NCBI GenBank assembly: GCA_958510875.1
Contig: OY294067.1
Location: 102,840,010 to 102,904,009, forward strand
Reading direction: 5' to 3'
Source of the DNA: Endomychus coccineus
Taxonomy: Eukaryota > Arthropoda > Insecta > Coleoptera > Endomychidae
Length of the DNA stretch: 64,000 bases
Shown: piece by piece, positions 44,588 through 56,044 of the stretch
Numbering within the stretch: the first letter of the stretch is position 1
Layout of the letters: each line of letters opens with the position of its first letter
The notes under the pieces: generated by a model
What the model saw: the letters and a program-made list of their open reading frames with translations, nothing else
What the model was told of the DNA's origin: nothing
Database searches by the model: none
Made by a program: the position numbers and the translations under genes

Positions 44588-45000
44588 TCTGCTACAAGCT
44601 GGGTCTTGAACAATGCCCATTGTGTGTAGATGTTATTCAGATGACAGTGTCCTGTCACCAGTTTTAGGCATTTCCTGCTCTTAGAGAGTTTAGGCGAGAA
44701 CTGCCTAATGTGGAGCTTCGCCTGTCTCATGCCGGAGGAACCATGCCAGACCGAAAGCCACTGTCTATCCAGTAGCTCCTTGAGGACGTGGAGCCCGGTG
44801 GTCGATGAAATTCCGATGGTGGAATCGGGTCCAGGGGCGCTCAAGGGACCCCATTTGACCAATTCATCGGCCACTTCGTTTCCCTTCACGCCAGAATGGG
44901 CAGGTACCCACACTAGCTGTAGTTTGTTCCTTCTGAATAATTTAACCAGAGTTTCCCTGCACTCCAAGACAAGCCTAGAAGTCTACCTCTATAGCATTGA

Positions 45001-45639
45001 CAAATAGGAAAGTGGAGAAATGTACACAAAGAAGTTAGCATCAAGCCCAAAATGATTTACTCAAACAAACCGTCTTGTGTGCTGTGTCTATTTTAATATC
45101 GCAACTTGACATTGCGGTGATTGGTCGTTTTGAATTGAGGTTCGCACCTTATTTGAGTATTTCAGACCTTAAGAGAAGGATGGTTTATTACATCCAAAAA
45201 TAAACTATGTATGCTATAGTAGTATGGTATGCCGTACAATGAATACCGCAACAGAAAGCAGATGAATCAGTTTCAGTACAAGCCTCAAACCTGTTTGAAG
45301 ATACCGTCCGTCAGCATTCAGACGTGCTACTGTGACGCGGAATTCATCCGGATGGCAACCACTTTCGAGCTGTCCGTTTAATATGATTTATCGGTCAATT
45401 TTTTATTTTGTTTTGAATTTAAATATGTTAACCAAGTCTTGGTTCTCTTTCAGCATAAGACTGCCTACTTTCACTAATTCCCCTCAAATGCGGGCTTAAC
45501 GTGATCTCATGTGATGAGTGTAGAATGAAAAATACCTCTCAAAAATTTGCATAAATGAAAAGGGCCGTATTTTAAAAAAGTTGATGATGGTACAACGGTA
45601 CAATGAATACAATGATTTTATTAAATTTGCATAAACTCC
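45001..45639. other. Intergenic, no gene recognised
   Basis: No domain or repeat that I can support. Confidence 0.4.
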
Positions 45640-45992
45640 ATGAATGTTATTGGCTGAATCATCCTTGGCATTAATTCTGTTGTTTTTAAATAATCTCTTA
45701 GATAAGTTGGATTCAGTCCCTACAATTTTAATATTCTCAAAATCAGAATTATGATTTTTCTAAAAATGGTGTGCTGGTAGTGCTGTTTTATTGTTTCAAG
45801 TTGTGTTTTCTGTAAAAAAACCTGTTCATGGTTTTGAATTCTCCTACTCACATTATTGTTTAGTCTACCCTTCACATGTATTACATAGTAATTTGTAAAT
45901 AACATTCGAGCATGATAACTTTAGGTTCAAGCTTAGTAAAAATTCCACATGTTTTCATCTTATATGGTGGTAATTTTTGGACGTTATTTTTT
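45640..45992 (-). mobile_element. Penelope-like element, GIY-YIG endonuclease fragment
   Basis: On minus the frames include VKGRLNNNVSRRIQNHEQ, then KTQLETIKQHYQHT and a tail matching NFENIKIVGTESNLS in another frame, the pattern of the GIY-YIG domain of Penelope-like elements. It is about 90 percent alike to 52715-53060. The 5' side stops exactly where the copied SURF4 exon begins. Confidence 0.6.
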
Positions 45993-46026
45993 AATGCCAT
46001 CCACTACAATTTTATTCTTGTTTTAG

Positions 46027-46170
46027 ACTGCATCAGTAGTAGGAGATCTCCCTATGATTGTCTATTTAGGACCAGGAGGGGTTTCTATGGATGAGTTTTC
46101 TAAACTCAAAAAATATTTAGCTTTTCGGGTGATACTACCTGGGAAAGCCTTGACCAACAATTTTTGTTAA
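46027..46170 (+). pseudogene. Duplicated SURF4 terminal exon
   Basis: Homology with SURF4 exon 5 starts in the intron (GCCATCCACTAC), includes the acceptor TTGTTTTAG and runs to ATGGATGA. The frame stays open in phase 0: TASVVGDLPMIVYLGPGG then SMDEFSKLKKYLAF and a new tail that stops at 46170. Compared with the true exon, Gly becomes Asp and Leu becomes Pro in a membrane segment, and the C-terminal KKxx signal is lost. It lies 3.9 kb downstream of the true exon on the same strand. It could splice from exon 4 in frame, but the changes suggest a relic. Confidence 0.85.
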
Positions 46171-47559
46171 AACATTTGTAGTTCCACTCTACAGTTACAC
46201 AAATAATCTGCCACTGTATGAAATTATTAACGACTCGATCTTTAATATAGCAATGTCTCAGGAAATTAAGTATCTAGTTCCCACTTGGGCAGGGTATTCA
46301 TTGCTCTGAAGAATATTGTCAGTGTATGTTGAATGCTAAATCAAATTGTCATTGCAAACCACTTTTTATAAAACTCCAATTTTTACTCTCCCATGTATGT
46401 ACATCTATCAACTGGTGCTGAATATTAAAAACCGTGAACACACTCACATTAGAAATAATATATTTCAGAGATATGGAACCCGTATGAATGATAATATTCA
46501 CGTACCATTTTCACGTTCATCGGTTGGACAGAACTGTCACTTCCCTCATGTGCAAAATTTTCCGGAAATTAATTTGTGCACTCGGGATATTCGGTAAGAG
46601 AATTTCACACCGAAGAAAAATTAGTTTAAAATAATTTCAATGTGATATTATTTGACATTTTGTCATGAAAATATGAGACATTACGAAGGAATGCCATAAT
46701 TTATTTATAGGATTTTGAGAGTTTGATGTAAGCTAGTCCAAACGTCCAAAAAACTTGTGGTGTTTTCATGCTTAAATTGTGTATGGTTATAATTTAATGT
46801 TTCGCCACGGAATTGAAAATCCTTTAGAAATCCGAGATAAAATTCAACATATAATTCCAGAAAATACAAAAAAATCAAGGGCAAGTGTAAGGAGGCAGTT
46901 CATGGACTTTTGTAATTTTTGATCCACCCACTTTAGTTGTACAAAATTGTTAAAAGTGGATTAAATATGGTTTATTACATGTTATTGAATTATTCACTAA
47001 AATTGGTGGAATTGTGTGTTTTTAACTAATGGTTTTCTTTTGGCAACTGATTTTCAATAAAATTCAAATATCTTTTGATCCACCTACTTTAGTTGTGTTA
47101 AATTATTTTAAATAGATTATATATAGTATCTTATGTTTTTGGGTTAAATTTGATTTACTAAAATTGGAGGAATTATATTTGTTTTTAGCAAACGATAGTT
47201 TCTGTTTTTTAAGCGAATCAAATAATTATAAAATAGTAATATTACTTAATGGAAATAGACGGCTATTGCTATGACAGATACCATGTCAAATGTCATTATT
47301 GGACTTTCTTCATATTTTGTACAAAATCAATCATCTCAGATTATATTGTAACAATAACGAGTTTTTTTAAAAATTACGAGGCTTGTTCATGTTGCGACGA
47401 ATTAAGTCACGTGAAAATGTTCCATTATTTTTGTGAACGGTTGTTTTGTTATGTATAGTATCACTTTCAAACTCATTTGTCAAACGTCAAAAAATATCCA
47501 CTATAATTTTGCTTCTCTACCCTAAAAGAAAAAATATCCGCTGACATTTTTTCGTTGGC
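46171..47559. repeat. Intergenic with a diverged tandem repeat
   Basis: A unit of about 157 bp starting TTTTGATCCACC at about 46917 repeats at about 47073, with CACTTTAGTTGT or TACTTTAGTTGT and AAAATTGG in each. No gene; frames at 46346 and 47249 lack recognisable domains. Confidence 0.5.
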
Positions 47560-47900
47560 ATGGCAACAAGTCAAAATAAAAGTATTTCATTGGTCGAAAA
47601 TTGTCGGTGTGAAATTCTCATTATTAAACTTGAATGCAGGTCACACCATTTCTCAAGAAAGTTTATCACTTTTAAAACACAGTACAGACAAATTTCTAGG
47701 TAATTTAGAAGGGATGGAAATGTATAAACGAAAAAGCAATTTACTAAATTTCGATTTATCTCCAGCTGAGGGTAACCCTTTGTTTACATTATTATCTGCA
47801 ACTAGTATTTGAACAGGCACATTTTGATTTATAATTTAGTCTACTCTGATGATGGCTATATTTGATAGGCGAAAACATTCTTTTTTGATAAATGTCCATT
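47560..47900 (+). repeat. Repeat related to the 5.5-9.2 kb duplicated unit
   Basis: GGTAATTTAGAAG, ATGTATAA, TCTCCAGCTGAGGGTAA and AACAGGCACATTTT match 6715-6840 in order. Here the plus frame reads FLGNLEGMEMYKRKSNLLNF and LSPAEGNPLFTLL over about 80 codons, so this copy may be nearer to an ancestral coding sequence. Family unknown. The hammerhead-like motif follows, as in the other copies. Confidence 0.45.
47842..47882 (+). ncRNA. Hammerhead-like motif, mismatched stem II
   Basis: Core CTGATGA and GAAA are intact, but stem II (GGCTAT with ATAGGC) has one mismatch and stem III is not convincing. Confidence 0.45.
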
Positions 47901-48344
47901 AAATAGGAAAATTTAATTAAAATAGAAACAGGTACTCTCAGGTCTCAGCTACGCGCGTCTAACGTGCGACGTTATATATATATATACCCAAAGCGGGTAA
48001 AATCTAGCGGCCCATATCCGAAAACACTATTACAATTGGCGCCGGCCACACGGGGCACGAAACGGCCCCAAAGTAACAAAACCGAGGTAAAATGTATGAA
48101 CTCTAACTGAAGCGTAGCGATCTCCTCGAGGCATATGTCAAAATGATTTCGTTCGTAGCTTTATACATTTAAAATTATTGTTAAATATTTATTCAGTCGA
48201 AATCGCGTAAAATTTGTATATTGTATTTTTGTGCAACATTTGAGTAAAATATTTCACTTAAAATGTGCGGTTATTATCAATCAATCTTTGTATTGTGGGG
48301 CTTGAAATTTGAACAATATGGCCCTAATCCTGAAAACATACTTC

Positions 48345-48450
48345 CATCCATATGCGCCAGCTGGTGGCTGAGCGAGGGACTACGAGTTTGGCGACATGCA
48401 AGAGACTCATGTCAAACATAGAGATTCCAGACCTGTATATACGACCGTGA
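48345..48450. repeat. Half copy of the 4978-5534 MITE family
   Basis: Contains GGCTGAGCGAGGGACTACGA and ends with CCAGACCTGTATATACGACC and GTG, the right TIR. Left half absent. Confidence 0.65.
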
Positions 48451-48568
48451 AAGCAACCCATCATTGCAATTATCTTAACAATACAGTCGTGTTTGAAATC
48501 ACCAGATTTTTTGAGATTTCCAAACTTGATCAATAAAGAATAAATAAATTATTTAGAATTAAGTTCAT

Positions 48569-51500
48569 TTATTTTTGTAAGAAATTTATCACAACTTGGG
48601 CTAATCGTTTGTATGAGATTGCTACATTATGTTCTGGATTGGAAATAACTATGGGAACACCTTTATCTCCACTAATTGAGATAGATTGTTCTAGAGGTAT
48701 AGATTCCAAAACCTTCGAGTTTATTTCATTAGCAAGATCAATCGCAAATGTACCAAATAGTCGAACATCTGTAAAACAATTGGGACAAGTCATGGAACTC
48801 ATATTTTCAACTATTCCTATTATTGGTATCGACATCTTTTGGTACATTGCAGCTCCTCTTCGTGTGACTTGAACAGATGCCAATTGTGGGGTAGTTACTA
48901 GAATAGCACCTGAAACATAACATGATTTTCAATACATTACGAAGTTACATTCCTGTTAAAATGGTAGAATTCAGGTGGCCACACCAAATTAATTGGGCCC
49001 CAAAATAAAATTAAATTTTTTGTATAGTACCTTTAAACAAGCACAAGCATGAACTGTATACTATAACACCCATGAAAAATACGGCCATTTTTAAATATGG
49101 AACATTACAATATAAATACACTTATTCACTAAAAATAGTGTTAAAGTACTGAGGACCTTTCATACCAAGTAGCCATCATCACAGTTGAAAGGTCCTCAGT
49201 ATTTTAGGGGATAAAGCCGATTGTTTGTTATTTATCGTGTTATAGTTCCTTGAAGATTCTTAGAATTTCGAAATGAGAACTTCATCTTTCAAACGAATAG
49301 CAAACTGTTCAACAGACATGCGTATTACACCGAAAACACCACAATTGGAATACCTACCTACCTACCATCCTCTCATCCAGACAATAATTTATTTTATAGG
49401 AAAGAATAGAACATTATCGATATAGACTTATTAGACTTCTAGAAGGTCTATGTTGACAGACCACTACATAACAGATATCCCTGCCAATTCAAATTAACTT
49501 TCGCAAGTTTCACATGACATAGTGTCATAGATAACTCTACTAGAGTTATCTATGCATAGTGTAATTTGCTAATTTGACGTCTTAGCACGCCTTTAAGCAA
49601 GGCGCAAACTGGAGCGGTCATGGGTGCGGCGGCGGTGGCGATCAAACGCTTTTCATTAAATTAAACGGAAGAGTGTTAACCTGAGCGGACTGACAAACGC
49701 GCCCGCCGCTCAGTGCAGCGTTCTACCGCTACCCACCTGCGGACAGCGGGAGAACGCTGCGTGCATCATTTGCCCGCCAATTCGCGCGATATTTTGCAAG
49801 AAGAAACATGTGTGACACAGAGAAACTATTTGAAAAAGTGCACGAGTATCCAATTCTCATGCGATGTATAAAAAACATGAAGATAAAATATAGGACGAAA
49901 TAGCTGCGTCTGTAAATGGTACAATGGGTAAAGAAAATTCATGTTTTTTTGCAGTCTTATTCTTTTTTGGAATTACAGTGGAACAATACTAATAATACAG
50001 TTTCTAATTATTATTAAAATACGGAACAATTTGTTGACGTATTTTGAACGCTGAACTGACGCCGAACGAACGCTTTGGTGTGCGGATGTTTTGTCCGCTT
50101 TGAAATCGCCACCGCTACCGCGCCCACCACCGCACCCGCCACCGCTACAGTTTGCGCCTCGCTTAAAGCGAGTTGTTACTGCTGATTTAAAATATGCATT
50201 AAGTCTTGAAATAACATCGCGACCCCGAAGCGATTTCTGCGGACGTAACCAGCGGACAATAGCTAGCATTATACGGGATGTCCCAGGTTTTAGTAGCAGA
50301 ACTTCAATAGTCGATAGAAAATCTGATTTTGAGAAAAAAAAGTTCCTATTAACATATATGCACAGACGCTTAATTTTAGAGATTTCTATAAAAAATTTCT
50401 TAATTTTGTTTGTATCTCTGAAGATAATCGAGACGTCTAAATGAAATTTGGTACCGTGGATGCGTAGATAGGTTACCACATTTACACATGATTTGAGACC
50501 GGTATTACTTCCAGTGGCGTAGATATAAGTATTTAATAACAATAAATTGACCCGAAAAGTGTTATCACCCTGTAAAGGCTACTTTTTAGGATCAAACTTC
50601 GATGCAGAATTTAAATCGAAACAAATAAGGTTTCTGATATTTCTTTGTACCTGGCACCATTTCACGGCAAATTTATCTCAAAAATTAAGCGTCTGTGCAT
50701 ATATGTTAATAGGAACTTTTTTCTCAAAATCAAATTTTCTATCGACTGTTAAAGTTCTGCTACTAAAACCTGGGACACTCTGTATATTACGTAAAACTTG
50801 ATTCAAAAAAAATTAAATGCTATTGTTGCTGTTAATTATTTGAATTTTCAAAGTGTTGATCCACTGAAGATGGCAAGTTATTTGCCGAAATATATATTTA
50901 GATTTATAAATTTTGTTGGCCAGTCTGCAATCTTATTGACAGAAATGTAATGTTTCTTTATTGGATGTCATTGAACACTATTTGAACAAATCAGCTGGTA
51001 CTCATTGCTCCAATTCAGCAACTTCGTAAGTTAACTCAAACACGAGGTGTATCTAATCAATTAAGCAGTGACTCAGACAATCACCTACTACTACTTGGTG
51101 AGAAAATGTTACCCATTCTAATATTTTTAACTGGAATTACTCATTATTATTTTTACTTGGATCATCCCAATGACTAGATGGTACTAAACAAGATAATAAC
51201 TTTACACAGTATTATCACTTCAATATATTTACTTGGACTTGAGGTTCAAGTAAGTTTCAAATATACTATTGGATCATATTTTTTATAACTTGCTTTTGTT
51301 GAAATAAGCTGCGATATTAATTAATTTAATATCTCAACAGTAACCATGCAGTTAATATCAAGAACATAAATGTCCATTGAAACTACATTATGACACATTT
51401 CTAAGAATAAATTGAAAATTAAATATATACCTGCTATAGGTAAGTTTTGTACCAACGACAAATGAGTATCACCTGTCCCAGGTGGCGTATCTACCACAAG

Positions 51501-52202
51501 ATAATCTATCGATCCCCAAGCTACTTCACGAATCAATTTTTGCAATGCTTGCATAACCATCAATCCTCGCCAAATTATTGGACTCCCTTGTTCTATAAGA
51601 AATCCCATTGACATGCTGAAATAAATAAATAGATCTGATAAAATTTAGAAAATCACTGTAATAGACAATAATGTTCTCACCACTTAACACCATAGTTTGT
51701 GAGAGGTTCCATCAATTTGTTCTCATTGATTTGTGGATAGTCACTCAAATTCATCATCAAAGGTATAGATGGACCAAACACATCACTATCTAGTAAACCT
51801 ACGTTTTTGGAGCTATCAATCATTTTCAATGCTGTGGCTAAATTTACTGAAAGCGCAATATTTTATTTCAAAATCACCTTATTCAAACAGACAAAGTATA
51901 ACACAACTAGCTCTACAGACTACAGTATTTACCAGAGGTAGTACTTTTCCCTACGCCACCCTTTCCAGAAGACACTAAAATTATATGCTTCACACCTTCA
52001 ATAGGTTGCTTCTTAGGTAAGCCTCTGGACATTATCTTCGATTTATGTGTATTTGATTCAGCATCTCTGGTACTTGTACTATAGTTGGACTGAAATTCAT
52101 TCAAGTTGGTTTAACAAACATAATTCATGTTTCAAGACTCACTTGTTTATTGAATCCTTGTATGAATGAGCAAATTCTAATGTGCCGTACAGATGGAGAC
52201 AT
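48569..52202 (-). CDS. NUBPL: NUBPL/IND1, mitochondrial Fe-S P-loop ATPase, five exons
   Basis: Mrp/NBP35-type ATPase that delivers Fe-S clusters to respiratory complex I. Exons: 52202-52143, 52089-51933, 51837-51681 (see anomaly), 51615-51431 and 48909-48569; joined length 299 residues, near the human 319. The N-terminus ([17 protein letters not shown]) is Arg-rich without acids, fitting a mitochondrial presequence. Landmarks: [15 protein letters not shown], deviant Walker [72 protein letters not shown] with the metal-binding CxxC. The natural exon 3 acceptor at 51847 would give the expected VNLA but shifts the frame, because four A stand where three are needed; using the AG ten bases later keeps the frame but loses three residues. 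Confidence 0.92.
49150..49188 (-). ncRNA. Degenerate hammerhead-like motif in an inverted repeat
   Basis: On minus the core reads CTGTGATGA and stem II is incomplete before GAAA. GAGGACCTTTC and its complement GAAAGGTCCTC flank it, the remnant of two facing motifs as at 35578-35673. Confidence 0.4.
49526..49554. mobile_element. 29-bp internally shortened palindromic element, perfect TSD
   Basis: CATAGATAACTCTA, one C, then the reverse complement. It equals the 38-bp element with nine central bases missing. Flanked by CATAGTGT at 49518-49525 and 49555-49562, a perfect 8-bp duplication. Confidence 0.82.
49590..50175 (+). mobile_element. PIF/Harbinger-like element with MADF remnant
   Basis: Ends are inverted repeats: CTTTAAGCAAGGCGCAAACT at the left against CTTTAAGCGAGGCGCAAACT read inward from the right, followed by GC-rich GGTGCGG-type repeats in both arms. 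Inside, an ATG at 49808 begins [17 protein letters not shown] and, after a frame break, [10 protein letters not shown], a MADF DNA-binding domain as carried by Harbinger accessory proteins. Target duplication unclear. Confidence 0.65.
50276..50795. repeat. Inverted-repeat MITE-like element
   Basis: GGGATGTCCCAGGTTTTAGT at the left is matched by ACTAAAACCTGGGACACTCT at the right, and the arms continue over about 100 bases (AGTTCCTATTAACATATATG and complement). No coding content. Confidence 0.75.
50858..50898 (+). ncRNA. Hammerhead-like relic
   Basis: CTGAAGA in place of CTGATGA, then GGCAAG-TTA-TTTGCC and GAAA. Probably inactive. Confidence 0.35.
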
Positions 52203-52714
52203 TGTTATAATTTATTTAGATTACAGCCAAAGAGTTCTATTACAGCTACTGAAAAAATAACAGCTGTTTGTAGCGTGAGAAAATACATTATTATGTAAGG
52301 ATGAACATCTAAAACTTTGCACATATGAAATCATTTCTATTTGATCCTAGTTTGAATATATAGTTTAATAGATGGAAAAAATAAAGGCAAATTATGATAT
52401 ATATTCAAACAAACAGCAATAAGAATATTAAACCTTAGGTATCTATTTTAAATTTATTCAGTTTATTAAAAACCGAATAGATCTTGGGAGTTTTAATAAG
52501 CTTACGATTCTAAAGTAGATTCACTTTCAACTTATTCAGTGAAATAGTCGAATTAAAATATTCAATTCCTTCACCCCCAATCAAAATACTTAAGATATAA
52601 TAACAAAAAATTATAAATTTCAATCAACTATTTAAAACAACGCGAGGTTACATCCTGACCATAGAAGGGAAAGCTAACTTATTGCTGTATAGTTGTTCTA
52701 CTCGGTGGAAAAAA
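52203..52714. other. Intergenic upstream of NUBPL
   Basis: AT-rich; presumably includes the NUBPL promoter on minus, with no motif I can name. No gene. Confidence 0.4.
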
Positions 52715-53235
52715 TAGTTTTTAAATAATCTCTTAGATAAGTTGGATTCAGTCCCTACAATTTTAATATTCTCAAAATTAGAATTATGATTTTTCTCAAA
52801 ATGGTGTGCTGCCAGTGCTGTTTTATTGTTTCAATTTGTGTTTTCTGAAAATAATCCTGCTTATGACTTTGAATTCTCATACTCTCATTATTGTTCAGTC
52901 TGCCGAAGTGTACCCCTCCCCTTCACATGTATTATATTGTGATTTGTAAATAATATTCTAGCATGATAAATGGAGGTACTTTAGGATCATGATAAGGATA
53001 TGGTTTTATGTTATATGTTGCGAATTTTTGGCCGTTATTTTTTAATAGCTTTATTAATGTTTGGGTAACCCATGAATATGAGGAATACGAAAATACTGCG
53101 ACAGACAATATCAATGATTTCAATAGAGAATTAAACATAAACTATATTCATACACCTCATATCCACAGGCTTACCCAACCATTCATAAAGCTATTAAACA
53201 ATAACGACCAAAAATATGCACCATATAACATAAAA
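52715..53235 (-). mobile_element. Penelope-like element fragment with inverted partial copy
   Basis: On minus: TLIKLLKNNGQKFATYNIK, then in shifting frames CNTCEGEGYT, MRIQSHKQDYFQKTQ, TALAAHHFEKNHNSNFENIK and IVGTESNLS, the GIY-YIG endonuclease of Penelope-like elements. At 53160-53235 the plus strand carries PFIKLLNNNDQKYAPYNIK, an inverted copy of the first segment. Confidence 0.65.
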
Positions 53236-53246
53236 AATTAATTTTT

Positions 53247-54364
53247 CGCAGGCTAACCTTCAGCACGGCAAGTCTTCAACTGCGGTGTTGATGAAAAGGC
53301 TCTCTGAGCTCAAATAAACGTATGCTTGATACAAGAGCCGTGGGTCTACCACGGCCGTGGAAAAGGCCTACGCCAAATAGGAGGCACGCTACACTACTGT
53401 ACCTCCAAGGAGGTGCCGAGAACATGCATCTTCACAAAGGGTGTTGATGCCTTTCCGATGCCGGGATTCTGTCACAGGGATCTGTTTGCGGTTAGGATAT
53501 GGCACCTCGTGGAAGGAGTCCGAACGGAAGTGGCAGTTTGCTCTGCATACTTTCCCTATGGCTCCAACAACCCTCCGCCTGCGGAAGAGATCGAATTAGT
53601 TAGACGTTGTGAGGAACAGGGAGTGCCGCTCCTCTCGGGATGCGACGCCAACTCCCACCACACGGTGTGGGGAAGTTTGGAAGTCAATCCGAGAGGGACG
53701 GCACTGCTTGATTTCCTCATCTCACTCAGCTGGAGGTCCTCAATAGAGGATCAACGCCTACCTACTTCACCTCACGCAGGCAGGAAGTAATTGATCTAAC
53801 CCTTAGCTCTAGAGCAATCAAGGGGTGGGTCCGAATATGGAAAGTCTCACTTTCGGATTCGAACCACCGGCACATTCTGTTTGAGTTGGAATCTGATTCC
53901 AACCCAGACAAGTATTACAGGAATCCGAGAGCCACTAACTGGGACCTCTTCAGAGAGGAATTGAGCGGTAGGCTCTTCTTTCTTCCTGCTTTCTAGGGAG
54001 GTCGGGAAGAGGCTGATGCCGCTGTATGTGGAATCAGCACTACTCTGACCTCTGCCTAAGAAGTGTGCTGCCCTATCAAACGAAAGAGGGACGGCAATAA
54101 CACCCCCTGGAACACCGGAAACGGGTGAGAAAACTCTTCAACAAAGCGAAGAGAACCTCGTGTAGTTCAGACTGGGAGACCTTTAAGGTTGCCCAAAGAA
54201 ACAATAAGAGAGCTCTCAGGAGCTTCAAAAGAGATTCGTGGCGTACCTACTGTGAGGGCATCAATAAGATACCGGCAGCAGCGAGGCTATGCAAGGCTCT
54301 ATCCAAGGACTTCTCGATTGGCACAGGATCAGTGATTCTGCAGAACGGGGAATGGAATCAATGA
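53247..54364 (+). mobile_element. Non-LTR retrotransposon, endonuclease region
   Basis: In shifting frames: ANLQHGKSSTAVLMKRLSEL, IQEPWVYHGRGKGLRQIGG, VCSAYFPYG, SGCDANSHHTVWGS, RQEVIDLTLSSRA and VSLSDSNHRHI, the jockey-type endonuclease in order, then the linker before the RT (VRKLFNKAKRT, GINKIPAAARL). It ends where the gypsy element starts. Same general group as the 25985 element but a distinct family. Confidence 0.8.
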
Positions 54365-56044
54365 AAATAACGCTAAATCAAAAAAAATATTGCGAATTAA
54401 CCGTGTTGTGGGAAGTAGAATGGATTTTAAGGATTTTGACACAGATCACTTAGATCAAGGGGTTAAACTAAAATTACAGGATTCTCTGATTACATATGAA
54501 AACGTATTTTGTACTGTCAGGGAAGCATTATCAAGTGTACACGATGTCAGGCATAGAATCATTAGGGAAGATGTGACACCTATCGCGTACCATTCCACCA
54601 ACGGGCCATGTTAACTGAGGAAATTAATAGGATATTAGAAGCCGAAATAATTAGACCATCGTGTTCGCCTTGGAGCACCCCGGTGGTCATTGTAAAAAAA
54701 AAATCCAAGTACAGGAGAAACCAATATAAGAGTGTATTGACTATCGAGATAGCAATCGAGTAACCAAAAGAGATTTCTACCCCTTACCAAATATTCACGA
54801 GAATTTAGGTCAGTTAGGAAACGCTACTTTATTTTAGTATCCTTGATGTGACGTCTGCTTACCATCAAATCGAAATGGAAGAGACAGATAAAGAGAAAAC
54901 TGCATTCTCTACCCCGGATGGTCATTGGGAATACAATAAAATGCCATTCGGGTTGTCTAATAGTCCCTCTACTTTTCAACGGTTTATGAACATGATTGGA
55001 CTTACCGGGCTCATGTGTCTGGTATATCTAGATGATATATATGTTATTCCTCAGGGGATATACAAGACCACTTTGAAAAATTGAAGCAGATTTTTGATAG
55101 GTTGCTATCTGCAAATATGAAATTGAAACCGAGTAAATGCGAATTTCTTGTAACAGAGGTGAAGTTTTCGGGACATATGATCAGTAAAGAGGGTTTGTAA
55201 CCCGATCCGGAGAAAATCGAATGTATAAATAAATTTCCAGTTCCATGTACTGTTAAACAAGTCCGAGGATTTTTAGAATTAGTAGGTTGGTACAGACTTT
55301 TTATTAAGAACTTTTCGGAAATAGCAAACCCATTAATAAAGGATACCGCACACTTTAGTAGGGAAAGTGGCCCCCTGTCGAATTGGCTGAATTTTTGATA
55401 TGTTATAGTCCAAGTCATTCCGAACAAAAAGTTCAATGGGCACAACTTTTTCTATAGGCTGGTTTTGGCGCTAGAGGCCATTGAAAACTTTCATTTGTTC
55501 TTCATTGTTAAACAACACGAAACGTTATCCTGGATAATAATCACTTTTCCGAATAATCAAGATCTAAACAGTCATTAATATGAGATACTATTAGAAGTAT
55601 TGTTCATTGATGTCACTATAGGTGATCAATTATACAGCGTGTTCCAGCTATCACGGTCAAAATAATACTTCAAGTTAATGATGAAACTCAAGAATATAAC
55701 AAAAATTGGTCTATCATTTTGATAGGGTTGTGTCGAATGAGTACGTAAATACATCCGATAATTGTACTGATGCTCAAGGAGTGTGGCGGAGAAACTCCTT
55801 TTAGCGGGTCAACAAAGCCTCCATTTGCACATTCAGCATAAATATAATAGGAAGGAAATAATGGGCTATAACTCAATAAATATATTATATGTAACATTTA
55901 ACTTAACCATTGAACCTGGTATCGTTGACCCAAATGAAAAACTCTCGACTGAACCCTAATAATTCATTTAATGATTTACAGGATGTTCCATCTGAGAACA
56001 TATCAATATGAACAAAGAAACAAGGAGAATATGCCATAAACAGT

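Larger units (their letters stand above)
42700..45000 (-). mobile_element. Non-LTR retrotransposon 3' fragment, interrupted by hAT
   Basis: On minus, 44967-44596 encodes an RNase H end (VWVPAHSGVKGNEVADEL) and the downstream region HVLKELLDRQWLSVWHGSSG. The hAT element 43139-44587 interrupts it, and it resumes at 43138 with DVETDETASHILAECPALAS, a zinc-knuckle tail. Stops occur after that. Jockey-type order; the 5' part (endonuclease, RT) is missing. Confidence 0.75.
48910..51430. other. NUBPL intron 4, filled with small mobile elements
   Basis: 2.5-kb intron holding a hammerhead-like inverted repeat (about 49120-49240), a 29-bp palindromic element, a MADF-containing element, an inverted-repeat element (50276-50795) and another hammerhead-like motif. 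No independent gene. Confidence 0.7.

Noticed and set aside
55688..55897. Host gene on minus in the left arm of the DDE/SWIM element
   Set aside because: Lies between TIR and transposase, no domain, short.
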